Origin: JAICJR01 sp963848495
GTDB lineage: Bacteria; Actinomycetota; Thermoleophilia; Solirubrobacterales; Thermoleophilaceae
DNA length: 64,000 bases
Assembly: GCA_963848495.1 (NCBI GenBank)
Contig: CAWKDV010000002.1
Location: 124,001-188,000, forward strand
Reading direction: 5' to 3'
Part shown: one piece after another, positions 7,307 through 16,378 of the stretch
How positions within the stretch are numbered: position 1 is the first letter of the stretch
How the letters are laid out: each line of letters begins with the position of its first letter
The notes under the pieces: model-generated
What the model saw: only the letters and a program-made list of their open reading frames with translations
Databases searched by the model: none
What the model was told of the DNA's origin: nothing
Translations under genes and position numbers: made by a program

Positions 7307-7942
7307 TTAGCCGCCTCCGATCAGTGACCGCGCCTCTGCGCGGCCGACTACGAGATCGTGAAGGTCGCCGCCGACCTCGAGTCGACCCGACTGTTCGACC
7401 CCGCCGCCCTTCACCGGCTCGAAGCCGGCCGTTCGGATTAACCGCTCGACTTCCTCGGCGGCACGGTCGTCGTCCGTCACGTAGAAGAGGACCGCCAGCT
7501 CCGGTGACCGGTTGCTGGAGGACTCGAAGACGTCGGCCGACATGGTTCCAAACGCCATCGCCAAGCGCGCCCGCGCCGGCAACCACCCGGTTACAACCTC
7601 GCCAGAGGATTGGTCCTTCGGCAGGAGACGCGAGACGTTACCTTCAGCGTCGATGCCGACCGGGTTGCTCGGAACGACGACGAGCTTGTCGGCTAGCGGA
7701 TCGGCGATCTCGTCCATGACGCCCTTCAGCACGGTAAACCGCAGCGCGAGGACGACGGCATCGGCGTCCTGCAATGCGTCGCGGTTATCGACGGCGACGA
7801 CCGCAGCCCGACCGATGTGTGCGGCCAGCGTTCGTGCCGACTCATGGTCGGCGCTCGAGAGCCGGAGAGTCTCGCCACCCGAGGCCAGCTGGCGGGCGAT
7901 GACCGATCCGATCCCTCCAGTGCCGATGATCGCGGTGGTCAT
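7307..7942 (-). CDS. NADPH-dependent F420 reductase-like / NAD(P)-binding protein
   Basis: This is a 211-residue protein opening MTTAIIGTGGIGSVIARQLA, a GxGxxG dinucleotide-binding fold. VVLALRF, VVVPSNPVG and VVTGWLPARARLAMAFGTM follow as in the NPD/F420-reductase-like (NADP oxidoreductase coenzyme F420-dependent) family. The start ATG overlaps the stop of the upstream glyoxalase gene as ATGA, so the two are one transcriptional unit. It may reduce a cofactor or small substrate; whether F420 is used cannot be told from the sequence. Confidence 0.8.
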   Translation of the reverse strand: MTTAIIGTGGIGSVIARQLASGGETLRLSSADHESARTLAAHIGRAAVVAVDNRDALQDADAVVLALRFTVLKGVMDEIADPLADKLVVVPSNPVGIDAEGNVSRLLPKDQSSGEVVTGWLPARARLAMAFGTMSADVFESSSNRSPELAVLFYVTDDDRAAEEVERLIRTAGFEPVKGGGVEQSGRLEVGGDLHDLVVGRAEARSLIGGG

Positions 7943-8388
7943 GCGGGCGTACTCGATGGCCAGTGAGCGGGCGTCCAGTCGCCGTCTGGGTCCGTGGTTT
8001 GCCCGACTTCGATCAGATGACCGTCGGGGTCACGGATGTAGCAACGGATCTCGTACTGGTGCTGTTTCGGCGGCGTCAGGAAATTCGCACCGCGGGCGCT
8101 CCATTCGGCGTACACGGCCTCGATGTCTTTGACCCGGATATTGAGGAAGCTGCTGACCCGGTCGGGATCGCGTGGCGTCTCCAGGCTGACCGACGGCTTG
8201 TCGTCCGTCGGTCCACCGCCGACATTGATGATGATCCAGCTGTTGGATAGCGCGACATAGGTCAGCCCTCCGGGGCCGGAGAAGGCCAGCCTGCCGCCGA
8301 GTACTTCGGTGTAGAAGCGGCGGGAACGCTCGACATCGTCTGAAACGATGAAGTGGGCCAAGACCAGCTCCTGGTCGATGTTGCTCAT
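7939..8388 (-). CDS. Glyoxalase/bleomycin-resistance (VOC) family protein
   Basis: The product is about 149 residues with two beta-alpha-beta-beta-beta modules: LAHFIVSDDVERSRRFYTEV and FLNIRVKDIEAVYAEW. It ends YIRDPDGHLIEVGQ, which carries the metal-ligand Glu typical of vicinal oxygen chelate enzymes. ATG at 8388 is chosen over an upstream in-frame ATG (8418) because GGAGGT lies 4 nt before it. It is coupled to the downstream NAD(P)-binding gene. A broken partial copy lies 1.2 kb away. The substrate is unknown. Confidence 0.85.
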   Translation of the reverse strand: MSNIDQELVLAHFIVSDDVERSRRFYTEVLGGRLAFSGPGGLTYVALSNSWIIINVGGGPTDDKPSVSLETPRDPDRVSSFLNIRVKDIEAVYAEWSARGANFLTPPKQHQYEIRCYIRDPDGHLIEVGQTTDPDGDWTPAHWPSSTPA

Positions 8389-8432
8389 GCTGACCTCCGT
8401 TGTTGGAATTGATTCCATAGTCGTGGCTTAAG

Positions 8433-10232
8433 TCACAGGTCCAGCACCACGTCGTCGCGTGGCTGTGAGCAGCAGATGAGCGCGCTTCCGTCGGCGGGGG
8501 GTTCGACCGGTTCAGGGTCGTATTTGAGATCGCCGGCGATCAGGGTGGTCTCGCACGTGTGGCAGACGCCGGTCCGGCACGACCAGCGGACGGGCACGTC
8601 GCACGCTTCGGCGAGTTCGAGCAGGCTGCTGTAGTCGCTGTCCCAGGGGATCGCGAGGTTGCTGCGGGCGAACTCGATCGTGGGCCCGTTCCCGGGGTTG
8701 CCGGCTGGTGGGTGGGGCGCCCTCGCGGGTGTGGCTGCGATGCCGGGTGTTATCCCCGGTGCAGGTCCGAACGGTTCGGTATGGATGCGTGCGGCGTCGA
8801 TCCCGATCGCCGCCAGGGCGGCGCTGATCTCGTCCATGAAACCGGCCGGCCCGCACAGGTATGCCTGGGCATTGCGGGGTGGCTGGAGTTCGGCGAGCAC
8901 TGACCCGGTGAGACGGCCCCCGATGTCGAAGTCACGGCCTTCGACATCGTTCGTCCCTGGACGGCTGTAATACACGCGCCTGCGCGCGTTTGGGAGCGAC
9001 GCGATGAGAGCCCCGGCCTCGGCGGCGAACGAGTGCTCGCGGTTGTTGCGTGCGGAGTGCAGGCACCAGATCTCACGATCGGAATGCTTCTCCGCCAGCG
9101 CGTGAAGCATCGCGAGAACTGGGGTGGCTCCGATCCCGGCACTTATCAGCAGCACGGGTGCATCCGTCTGGTCGAGGATGAAGGCGCCGCGGGGTGCTGC
9201 GATGTCGAGTTGGTCGCCGACGGCGAGCCGGGTGTGCAGATAGCCGCTGACAATGCCCAGGCGTTCGCGCTTGACGGCGATGCGGTAGTAGCCCGCGTCG
9301 GGCGGTCCAGAGAGAGAGTAGTTGCGGAGTACCGACCCGCGCTGCTTGTCGGGCTGGACTCGCAGCGTGAGCCACTGGCCCGCGCGCGCGGCTGGTAGCG
9401 CCGCGCCGGTCCGGTCCTCGAGGCGTATGGAGATCACCGAGTCGCTCTCGCGAGTGATTGCGGTGACCGTCAGCTGACGGAAGCCAGGCCAGGCGGGCGG
9501 CGGGCTCGTCACCGCGAGACCGGCGTTGCCGCTGCCGGGTCCTTCCTCGAGCAGAGCGCGGAACGACGCCTGCCAGCCAGGGCTGAGGGCGGGGATCCGG
9601 AGCGCTCGAAGCAGTTGTTGGCGCGTGTGGCCGGGTAGGTAGAGCAGGGCATCCGCCTCGGCGACCGGCATCTGTTCGGAACCGGAGGCGAGCTTGATGA
9701 TCTTGTCGCCCGCCTGCACGTCGCCCTCTTGGAGTACCCGGAAGTAGAAGCCCGGGCGATGGTGTGAAACGAGCAAGGCGGGGATGCGCGGCTCGTTCAT
9801 ACGGATCCCCACGCGGTAGCACGTGACTCGCGGTTGTGTCACCTCGAAGACCGCGGTGCCGATCTGGTAGCGGTCGCCGATGCAGACCTCGTCGTCACCA
9901 AGTCCTTCGACGGTGAAGTTCTCGCCGAACTGTCCGTGGACGAAGTCGTTTCGGCCGAGCTCGCGCTCCCAGTACCGATAGGAGTCGATCTGGTAGACGA
10001 ACACAGCACGCTGCTCGCCGCCGTGCCCCGCGAGATCGCCTTGACCGTCGCCGTCGATATTGAGCTTGCCGACGTGCCGGGGACCGGCGACAGGGTCCTT
10101 GAAGATGCCGGTGTGGACGTTCTTCCCTTGCCAGGCCACGTCCTTCGGCATGCCGACGTTGACCGACACCAGCGTGCCCACAGACTGGACGACGGGCTGG
10201 GCCGACTCGGGCTGCTGGGCTTGAGGCATCAC
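8433..10232 (-). CDS. MOSC - flavodoxin reductase - ferredoxin fusion protein
   Basis: The protein has 599 residues in three parts. Residues ~15-185 form a MOSC domain (KLNIDGDGQGDLAGHGGEQR, with the conserved Cys in RVTCYRVGIRM). Residues ~245-490 are a ferredoxin-NADP reductase module with the flavin motif RNYSLSGP and the nucleotide motif LLISAGIGATP. The last ~85 residues are a plant-type 2Fe-2S ferredoxin with C-x4-C-x2-C (CRTGVCHTC) and the fourth Cys in ALICCSQP. MOSC proteins handle sulfur on Moco or reduce N-hydroxylated compounds (YiiM/mARC-like), so this may be a self-sufficient reductase. The start is GTG or the adjacent ATG; no strong ribosome binding site is visible. Confidence 0.88.
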   Translation of the reverse strand: MMPQAQQPESAQPVVQSVGTLVSVNVGMPKDVAWQGKNVHTGIFKDPVAGPRHVGKLNIDGDGQGDLAGHGGEQRAVFVYQIDSYRYWERELGRNDFVHGQFGENFTVEGLGDDEVCIGDRYQIGTAVFEVTQPRVTCYRVGIRMNEPRIPALLVSHHRPGFYFRVLQEGDVQAGDKIIKLASGSEQMPVAEADALLYLPGHTRQQLLRALRIPALSPGWQASFRALLEEGPGSGNAGLAVTSPPPAWPGFRQLTVTAITRESDSVISIRLEDRTGAALPAARAGQWLTLRVQPDKQRGSVLRNYSLSGPPDAGYYRIAVKRERLGIVSGYLHTRLAVGDQLDIAAPRGAFILDQTDAPVLLISAGIGATPVLAMLHALAEKHSDREIWCLHSARNNREHSFAAEAGALIASLPNARRRVYYSRPGTNDVEGRDFDIGGRLTGSVLAELQPPRNAQAYLCGPAGFMDEISAALAAIGIDAARIHTEPFGPAPGITPGIAATPARAPHPPAGNPGNGPTIEFARSNLAIPWDSDYSSLLELAEACDVPVRWSCRTGVCHTCETTLIAGDLKYDPEPVEPPADGSALICCSQPRDDVVLDL

Positions 10233-10262
10233 CCGCGGCGGGCTAGGGCGGCAACCGCGGTG

Positions 10263-10865
10263 TTAGGCATGGTAAGACGTCGGCATCTCCTGAGGGGAGC
10301 GCTTGTTCCATCCGTGAAATGGCGAGTAGTCGCCCGCATCCCACGCTTCGCGCAGCCCGGGCTTGCTTAGGTCCCAGTCGGGGCGGATCTCGCACGTGAC
10401 CTCGCGCAGGTCGTGCGTGAGATCCGCGAACGACGGGCGTCCCCAGAACCAGTAGCCGTTGTAGATGCTGTGGATGACGAGCCCAGGCTTGAGCACCAGG
10501 GTGTGGGGGATCATCGGGTCGTGCTCGGGGTCGGTGTACTCCTGGATGTCGAGGTCCTTCTGAACGGTCCGTTCGGGGTCGGAGAGGAAGGGCCATTGGG
10601 CGCCGGTCGACAAGCGGAACTCCTGGCTGGAGTGATGGGTGTCGGTCGAGATCGTGGCGATCTTCGTGTAGGCCACCGCGATCTTGGGGTAGTTGCCGGC
10701 GAGCTCGAGGTGCTGCTGGTGCTCCTTGGGGCAGTAGTTCCCGCGCGCGAGCGTGAGGATCAGGGGGTCTTCGCCCTGGATCTCGCTGAGCTTGCGGGGC
10801 ACGTTCTCGTGGTCGGGCAGCTCGTAGTCGGGGAAGGTGCCGCCGGGGGCGATCTCGCTGCGCAT
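10263..10865 (-). CDS. Peroxiredoxin-like (AhpC/TSA) protein
   Basis: The product is 200 residues. It opens IAPGGTFPDYELPDHENVPR, then LILTLARGNYCPKEH with the single candidate peroxidatic Cys, and PFLSDPERTVQKDLDI, all in the thioredoxin-fold redoxin arrangement. A C-terminal extension (FWGRPSFADLTHDLREV) is typical of a soil-bacterial subgroup. AGGAG lies 8 nt before the ATG. A resolving Cys is not evident, so a 1-Cys mechanism or loss of activity is possible. It is upstream of, and on the same strand as, the MOSC fusion, with a 30-nt gap. Confidence 0.8.
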   Translation of the reverse strand: MRSEIAPGGTFPDYELPDHENVPRKLSEIQGEDPLILTLARGNYCPKEHQQHLELAGNYPKIAVAYTKIATISTDTHHSSQEFRLSTGAQWPFLSDPERTVQKDLDIQEYTDPEHDPMIPHTLVLKPGLVIHSIYNGYWFWGRPSFADLTHDLREVTCEIRPDWDLSKPGLREAWDAGDYSPFHGWNKRSPQEMPTSYHA

Positions 10866-11064
10866 GAGCTGCTCCTGTCAATGGTTGAGGAGTGACGGGA
10901 ACGATGGCCGCCGTTCCGTCCATTCCCGCCCGGTGGTCCACTGGTCCGGACCCGGGTCGCGGCACTGGTGTGGAGCGGTAGTGACCCGGGCGCCGTCGGA
11001 GCCTTTGGGTCCACAATGAGCCTAGTCAACAGGCGCCGCGGGCGCCAGAAAGGGGGCTCTCTCG

Positions 11065-12024
11065 ATGAGTACCCAGACGCCGGTGTGCGAGTTGCTGGGG
11101 ATTGAACACCCGATCGTCGAGGCGCCCGTGGCTGCAGATCCCCGGCTGCCCGCGGCGGTCTCAAATGCCGGCGGCCTCGGCACCGTCGGGCTGGGGTGGG
11201 CCGATGACGCCGGAGGCGTGGTTCGTCAAACGGCAGCCCTCACCGACCGGCCCTTTGCCGGCAACTTCGTTCTCGCCTGGGATCAGCACCATCGAGTCGA
11301 TCAGGCACTGTCGGCGGGTCTGCGGATCGTGTCGCTCTTCTGGGGCGATCCGAGCGGCTACGTCGACCCGGTGCATGACGCCGGAGGGCTTGTGATGCAC
11401 ACGGTCGGCAGCGTCGAGGAAGCGCGGCGCGCCGTCGGGTGTGGGGTGGACATCGTCGTTGCGCAAGGCTGGGAGGCCGGGGGGCACGTCTGGAGCGGCG
11501 TGGCGACGCTCCCGCTGGTGCCGGCGGTAGTCGACGCGGTGGCGCCGGTGCCGGTCATTGCGGCTGGTGGGATCGGCGACGCTCGAGGAGTCGTGGCGGT
11601 GCTCGCGCTCGGGGCGCAGGCGGCCTTGCTCGGCACGCGATTCCTGTTAGCCGATGAAATGCCGATTCACGAGGAGTATCGGCGCCGCCTGATAGCCGCG
11701 ACCGAGACCGATGCCGAGTGGTACCCCAACTTATATGCGGTGGGATGGCCGGTGGACGCTTCGCACCGCGCCATCCACAACTCGACGGCCGAGCTATGGG
11801 AGGCGGCGGGCCGGCCGCCACTAGGCCGTAGACCGCGAGAGGGCGAAGTGCTCGGGCACTTCGCTTCGGGCGAGTCCATCGTTCGATATGAACCAGCGCC
11901 CCCGATGGTTGGAACTACCGGCGAGATCGAACCGCTCTCGCTGTGGGCCGGACAGAGCGTCGCGCTCGCCAAACAGCCACAGCCCGCTGCCGAAATCGTG
12001 GCCGAGCTCGTCTCGCGCTTGTAG
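11065..12024 (+). CDS. Nitronate monooxygenase-type FMN enzyme
   Basis: This is a 319-residue TIM-barrel protein. It starts TPVCELLGIEHPIVEAPVA and has the catalytic-His segment AQGWEAGGHVWS and the FMN phosphate loop VIAAGGIGDARGVVAVLALG. These are diagnostic for the NMO/2-nitropropane dioxygenase family, which oxidises nitronates. The ATG at 11065 is preceded by an AAGGGGG-type site. It is transcribed divergently from the peroxiredoxin gene. A chemoreceptor remnant begins within a few bases of its stop. Confidence 0.85.
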   Translation: MSTQTPVCELLGIEHPIVEAPVAADPRLPAAVSNAGGLGTVGLGWADDAGGVVRQTAALTDRPFAGNFVLAWDQHHRVDQALSAGLRIVSLFWGDPSGYVDPVHDAGGLVMHTVGSVEEARRAVGCGVDIVVAQGWEAGGHVWSGVATLPLVPAVVDAVAPVPVIAAGGIGDARGVVAVLALGAQAALLGTRFLLADEMPIHEEYRRRLIAATETDAEWYPNLYAVGWPVDASHRAIHNSTAELWEAAGRPPLGRRPREGEVLGHFASGESIVRYEPAPPMVGTTGEIEPLSLWAGQSVALAKQPQPAAEIVAELVSRL

Positions 12025-12029
12025 CCCCC

Positions 12030-13243
12030 CGCCCAGGTCAAGGCTTCGCCTCGCGGGGCCGGCACTCAGTCCGATCACGGGCAAGCCCGCGATCCTCGCT
12101 TGGGCGCCCGTTGCCTCCACCCACTGGGCAGTGATCGGGTCCGCGCCGACGAGCGTCGTTCTGGCCCAGACGCATTCACTTCGACGCAAGCTCACGGTCG
12201 TGGCTCTCATGGCGTTGCTCGTAGCCGGGCTTCTGGCCGCTCTGCTGGTGAGGTGGGTCAGCGGGCGAATCGCCAGCCTGTCGAGCGCCGCCGCCGAGTG
12301 GGGCAGCGGAGACCTGCGCACCAGGGTGCAGGTCACGCGCGAGGACGAACTGGGCGAGCTCGCCACCGCGCTCAACGCAATGGCATCGAACCTCGAGCAG
12401 ATGGCCCACGAGATGACCGACGACGCTGAGGCCGTCCACACCTCCGCCCTCGAGATCCTCGAGGCCGTCAACCGCCAGACCGCCAGCGCCAACCAGCAAG
12501 CCGCGGCGATCAGCCAGACGACCACCGCCACCGAAGAGGTGCGCGCCTCCGCAGAGCAGGCAGTGCAGCGCGCCGAGCACGTCGCCGCGCAGGCAAACAA
12601 TGCCGCGAGCGTATCCGGCGAAGGTGCCGAGGCGGTCGAGGCGATCGTGCGCGGAATGGACGCCATCGGCGAGAAGGTCGAGGCGATCGCCGCCGACGTG
12701 GAGGCGCTCTCCCATCAGACCGCGCAGATCGGCGCCATCACGCACGCCGTGAACGATCTGGCCGACCAGTCGAACCTGCTCGCGCTCAACGCGACGATCG
12801 AAGCCGCCCGCGCAGGTGAGCAAGGCAAGGGCTTCGCCGTCGTCGCCGACGAGGTGCGCAACCTCGCTGAGCAATCCAAGCAAGCAACCGCGCAGGTTCA
12901 CGCGATCCTGGAGGACATCGAGCGCGCGACGACCGCCGCGGTCAGAACCGCCCACGAGGGCACCGGGGTCGTGGCCGACGGGACCGAGCTCGCGCAGCGA
13001 GCGGGCCAGGTCATCGAGAGCCTCGCAGCCCTCAGCCGCGAGGTCGGGCAGGCCGCCGAGCAGATCTCAGCCTCTGCCCAACAGCAAGACTCGGGCATGG
13101 ACCAGATCACCCAAGGCATGCGCAACGCAAGCGACGCAAGCAACGACTTCGCCGCCGGCGCCGAACGCTCACAGGCCGCCGCCCAAAACCTGAACCAAGT
13201 CGCCGGTCGTCTCAAGGACCTGGCAGCCCACTACAAGCTCTAG
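12030..13243 (+). pseudogene. 5'-truncated methyl-accepting chemotaxis protein
   Basis: From about 12035 the frame encodes the last strands of a Cache sensor (GKPAILAWAPVASTHWAVIG), then one membrane helix (VVALMALLVAGLLAALLV), a HAMP domain and a full cytoplasmic signalling domain with the hairpin tip DLADQSNLLALNATIEAARA and FAVVADEVRNLAEQS. The N-terminal membrane helix and most of the sensor domain are missing. In-frame sequence upstream is only the nitronate monooxygenase gene read in the wrong frame, and no start with a ribosome binding site is seen. It is therefore probably an inactive remnant joined to the neighbouring gene by deletion. Confidence 0.75.
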
Positions 13244-13380
13244 GGCCGGGGTGAGTGTGGGGCCTTCTAGGCGGGTCCCCCGGCCGGGACCGCTGGAGGT
13301 GGAGGGGATCCCCGCTTGCCGCCGTTATTGCCCCGGCTGGCGCCCTAGGCGTTGGTCGGGCTAACTACGGAGAGGAGCCA

Positions 13381-13455
13381 GTGCCAGTGGAGCACATCGA
13401 GGAGATCGACGAGCAATACGAGATCGGTGCGCATCTCCGGGAGCGTCGCCTCTAG
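13381..13455 (+). CDS. Possible 24-residue leader or micropeptide
   Basis: A short frame beginning at a GTG reads VPVEHIEEIDEQYEIGAHLR and ends soon after. It is preceded by a good purine-rich site (ggagaggag) 4 nt before the start. It could equally be the end of a decayed gene; no family is recognisable. Confidence 0.2.
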   Translation: MPVEHIEEIDEQYEIGAHLRERRL

Positions 13456-13550
13456 GGTGATCGCCTCCTGCGCACCCTTTTCTTGCGGCGGTCGCCACCC
13501 GAATGGACGCCCTCCCGGCGAAGAGACCGAGCATTGTCGGGTGGCAATTG

Positions 13551-13589
13551 AGTGGCAGAACCCCCCTAAATCTGGCCCGTTTCGTGGAC
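13551..13589 (+). repeat. Island-end motif, copy A
   Basis: A 39-bp block starting agtggcagaac and containing ccctaaatctg is repeated with a few mismatches at 19394-19432. In both places it lies exactly 76 bp before the tRNA-Gly 3' fragment, so the two form one conserved element end. Confidence 0.75.
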
Positions 13590-13665
13590 AGAGATTGGCG
13601 CCGGCATGCCTCTAAAACCGCATTCCAGAGCCAAAGCGACCTCCCGAACGCGGATCGGTCAACTG

Positions 13666-13710
13666 CTTGCCATGCAGAAGGTCGTGGGTTCGAGTCCCAT
13701 CATCCGCTTC
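13666..13710 (+). repeat. tRNA-Gly(GCC) 3'-half, attachment-site copy A
   Basis: The 45 bp contain the anticodon loop TTGCCAT (GCC), a complete T-arm (GTGGGTTCGAGTCCCAT) and the 3' acceptor strand ATCCGCT. The D-arm is missing, although gcggat appears by chance or decay upstream. A 43/45 match lies at 19509. Integrases commonly use the 3' half of tRNA genes as attB, and the duplicate left at the far end has this form. Confidence 0.8.
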
Positions 13711-13784
13711 GCTGTTTCGCTCAAATCGCCACGAGTTCACGCTCGGATAGGCCTCCCGTATCAAGCTGGGCCCTCGAGCCCGTC

Positions 13785-15617
13785 TCAATCGAGGACCGTT
13801 ACAGCTCCGGCATCTCCGTCGACGCGGATCCGGTCGCCGTTCTTGATCGTCGTCGTGGCGCTACCAGTGCCGACGACGGCAGGTAGACCACATTCCCGGG
13901 CGACGATGGCGGCGTGGGACATGATTCCGCCGATATCCAGGACGGCGGCGACGACCTTGTCGAACACGGCTGTCCAACTCGGGGAGGCCGACCTCGCGAC
14001 GAGGATCTCTCCATCTTCGAGTTGACCGAGTTGGTCGGGGTGGAAGATGAGGCGGGCCCGTCCCTCGGCAACGCCCGGCGAGGCCGCAATTCCGCTCAGC
14101 GCGGTGGTGCCATTGATATCTCCGAACGCGAGCCATTCGCGGACGTGCTCTGTGCTTATGCCCCACAGCATCAGCGTGCACGGATCGGTGATCGTGTCGG
14201 GGACGGGGCCGAGCGCAACGTGCGGAGTCCACTCTCGCATCGCCGTCATCAGGGACTTCCTCCGTGCCACGACCGGGGGCCAGTGCCGGGGGCCGAGGGC
14301 CGCTCCGATGCCGCCCGCGCTCCACGAGAGGCGAACCTCGTCGAGTGCAGCGCCCACCTCGTCTCGGCGCAAGTAGAAGACGTCGTCCTCCGCGTCCAGG
14401 TATCCGTTCCGCGTGAGCAGAGCGCCGAACTCGCGCACCTTGTTCCAGAAGATCGTCAGATAGCGGTGTTCGATGTAGAAGTTGTGGTTCTCGACGTACG
14501 GAAAGACCCTGCGAGCGAGGGCGAGACTCTCATCGAAGGCGCGACGAGACTGCGGCGGAAGCAGTGCGCGGTGCTCGGCCCTGATTCGGTCTCGCTCCGC
14601 CGCCAGCCGATCGTAGGGGCGGGAAATGTCTTCACCGTCCACGAGCCGCTCGATGTAGGACCCCATGGTCGCGATCGGCAACGTCATGTCGTCGATCCAC
14701 GACCGGTGGTCATGGGCGAGACCGTTCCCGTAGGAGAGGTAGAACCACGGATCCTTGACGCCGTCGAGATCGGCCAGCCACATGAGCCCGGCCTCGCTTT
14801 CGCTCAGCATGTCCCGGAGCCCACGCTCGCTGCCCGCCGTTCTGACGGCATCTGCCACGCCAAGGTCTAGCGCTCGTTGGGCAAGGCGCCTGAGCTCATC
14901 GTCAGGCCGAAGCAGCAGGACGTTGTCTCCTGACACGTCTCCTGACACCAGTCTCGCGATCGTCTGATCCGTGATGTGGGGATATGCCCCGCGACAGAGC
15001 TCGTAGAACGCGACGTAAGCCGCATAGCCGAGGTTGAGGAACTCGAAGTGGTACTGGAGGACACGATCGACGCCCTCGATCAGGCGAACGTAGGCGGCCG
15101 AGAGCACATGGCTTGAGCCGTAGCCGCGGCTCTCAGTGACGACTGTCTCTTCCTCGACCTCGGCCAGATCCGGGACTTGAAGCCTCTCGAGCTTGCCGAT
15201 TTCCCGCTCGACCTTCTGTATCCACCGGCCATAGAGGTCATTCCAATGCCCGTAGTAGTAGCCGCCGCGCTTCTCGAACAGCTCGGCCCGCCTGGCGATG
15301 GTCGCCTCGTCCGTGATCGTGTTCGGACTGATGTAGACGTAGCCGTTGAGAACTCGGTACTCGATCCCGAGAGCCGGCGGTACAGCGAACAAGCGAGCAC
15401 TCGCCTGGCCTATGCCGACGACGCAGTCGTCGACTACCAGGGCGCCGAACGGATAGATCGGCTCGGGCCAATGCATCCCATCGTGAAACCAAAAGCGGCT
15501 CTCGTCGAACTCGCGGCGATCCTCGCTGAAGAGCGAGTGATAGGGGTACATCTCCTCCCAGCCGTCGCAGCCCGCTGGAGTCGGCTCGAACGGACTCGGG
15601 AACCGCGCGCACGCCAT
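13785..15617 (-). CDS. Orphan PEP-utilising enzyme with mobile phosphohistidine domain
   Basis: This is a 610-residue protein. The C-terminal ~100 residues form the swivelling PEP-utilizers domain: SPGVAEGRARLIFHPDQ, ILVARSASPSW and the phosphohistidine motif GGIMSHAAIVARECGLPAVVG. The N-terminal 480 residues, starting RFPSPFEPTPAGCDGWEEMY, are the Trp/Tyr-rich domain found in stand-alone members of this family. The ATP-grasp domain that loads the His in PEP synthase or rifampicin phosphotransferase is absent, and no neighbour supplies it. It lies between the two att-like repeats. The ATG at 15617 is the first start after an in-frame stop. The substrate is unknown. Confidence 0.85.
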   Translation of the reverse strand: MACARFPSPFEPTPAGCDGWEEMYPYHSLFSEDRREFDESRFWFHDGMHWPEPIYPFGALVVDDCVVGIGQASARLFAVPPALGIEYRVLNGYVYISPNTITDEATIARRAELFEKRGGYYYGHWNDLYGRWIQKVEREIGKLERLQVPDLAEVEEETVVTESRGYGSSHVLSAAYVRLIEGVDRVLQYHFEFLNLGYAAYVAFYELCRGAYPHITDQTIARLVSGDVSGDNVLLLRPDDELRRLAQRALDLGVADAVRTAGSERGLRDMLSESEAGLMWLADLDGVKDPWFYLSYGNGLAHDHRSWIDDMTLPIATMGSYIERLVDGEDISRPYDRLAAERDRIRAEHRALLPPQSRRAFDESLALARRVFPYVENHNFYIEHRYLTIFWNKVREFGALLTRNGYLDAEDDVFYLRRDEVGAALDEVRLSWSAGGIGAALGPRHWPPVVARRKSLMTAMREWTPHVALGPVPDTITDPCTLMLWGISTEHVREWLAFGDINGTTALSGIAASPGVAEGRARLIFHPDQLGQLEDGEILVARSASPSWTAVFDKVVAAVLDIGGIMSHAAIVARECGLPAVVGTGSATTTIKNGDRIRVDGDAGAVTVLD

Positions 15618-15745
15618 CGGGGTCGAGACTCGCAGAATCTCGAGGTCGAAGCGAGCGGGATCACCTCGAAGCTGATCGTGGATTCACGGAGGCTCACTGC
15701 CTCGGCCGCCTGAGAGGCGAGCGTCCCTGAATCACGCCCCACGGC

Positions 15746-16249
15746 CTACCGGGTGATCGAAAACGTGATGTTCGCGGCAGCGTTGCTCAGGAACTGGATC
15801 GCGATCTGCCCCCGGGCCCCGCGGAAGCGGCCGGTGCCGCCCGTGATCGCGATGGTCTGCGTCCCAGAGGTTTGTCCGTTGAGGAGCTTCACGAGCCCTT
15901 CGGTCACGATCTGCCCACCGCTGAAGGAGAACGTGCCGGGGCACTGCAACGTGCCGGATCCAGTCGCGGCGGCGGTCACACCTACGACCGTGCAGACCAC
16001 ACCATCGGTGCCAACCTCGTCTCCGTTCTGGTGGGTGAACAGATTGTCGGCGAACACGGTCTCGTCACCCAGGCTGAACCCGGGGTCGCCGAGGTCGATC
16101 ATCTTGACCTGAGCAGCGTCAGCGAACACCTTGATCGTCTGGACCGGGCTCTTCGTGCGTGCATGCCCGGGCGAGCTGCCATTCGCCAGCGCTGCCCCTC
16201 CGAGCCCCGATACGACGAGTACGGCAACTGGAAATGCAAACTTGCGCAC
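15746..16249 (-). CDS. Secreted allene-oxide-cyclase-barrel-like protein
   Basis: The 167-residue product has a signal peptide (RKFAFPVAVLVVSGLGGAAL, then ANGSSP). The beta-barrel follows, with DETVFADNLF, GTLQCPGTFSFSGGQI and the diagnostic AITGGTGRFRGARGQI hairpin of AOC/dirigent-like bacterial proteins. The GTG start has GGGGAG 8 nt upstream. Bacterial members are exported and of unknown function. It lies between the PEP-utilising gene and the LuxR regulator, on the same strand as both. Confidence 0.8.
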   Translation of the reverse strand: MRKFAFPVAVLVVSGLGGAALANGSSPGHARTKSPVQTIKVFADAAQVKMIDLGDPGFSLGDETVFADNLFTHQNGDEVGTDGVVCTVVGVTAAATGSGTLQCPGTFSFSGGQIVTEGLVKLLNGQTSGTQTIAITGGTGRFRGARGQIAIQFLSNAAANITFSITR

Positions 16250-16378
16250 GACGGTCTCCCCTCAGGAATGAAGCTCCTTACGAGCGCCGCGGCATTTGTT
16301 GAGAGAGCGGCGCTCGACGACGGTCGGTCATGACGTCGAAGCTAGCGCCGCCGCCGCCGGAAGAAATCCCCAGATTGA

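Noticed and set aside
13666..13710. Functional tRNA-Gly gene
   Set aside because: The D-arm and 5' half are missing here and at 19509, so only 3' halves exist.
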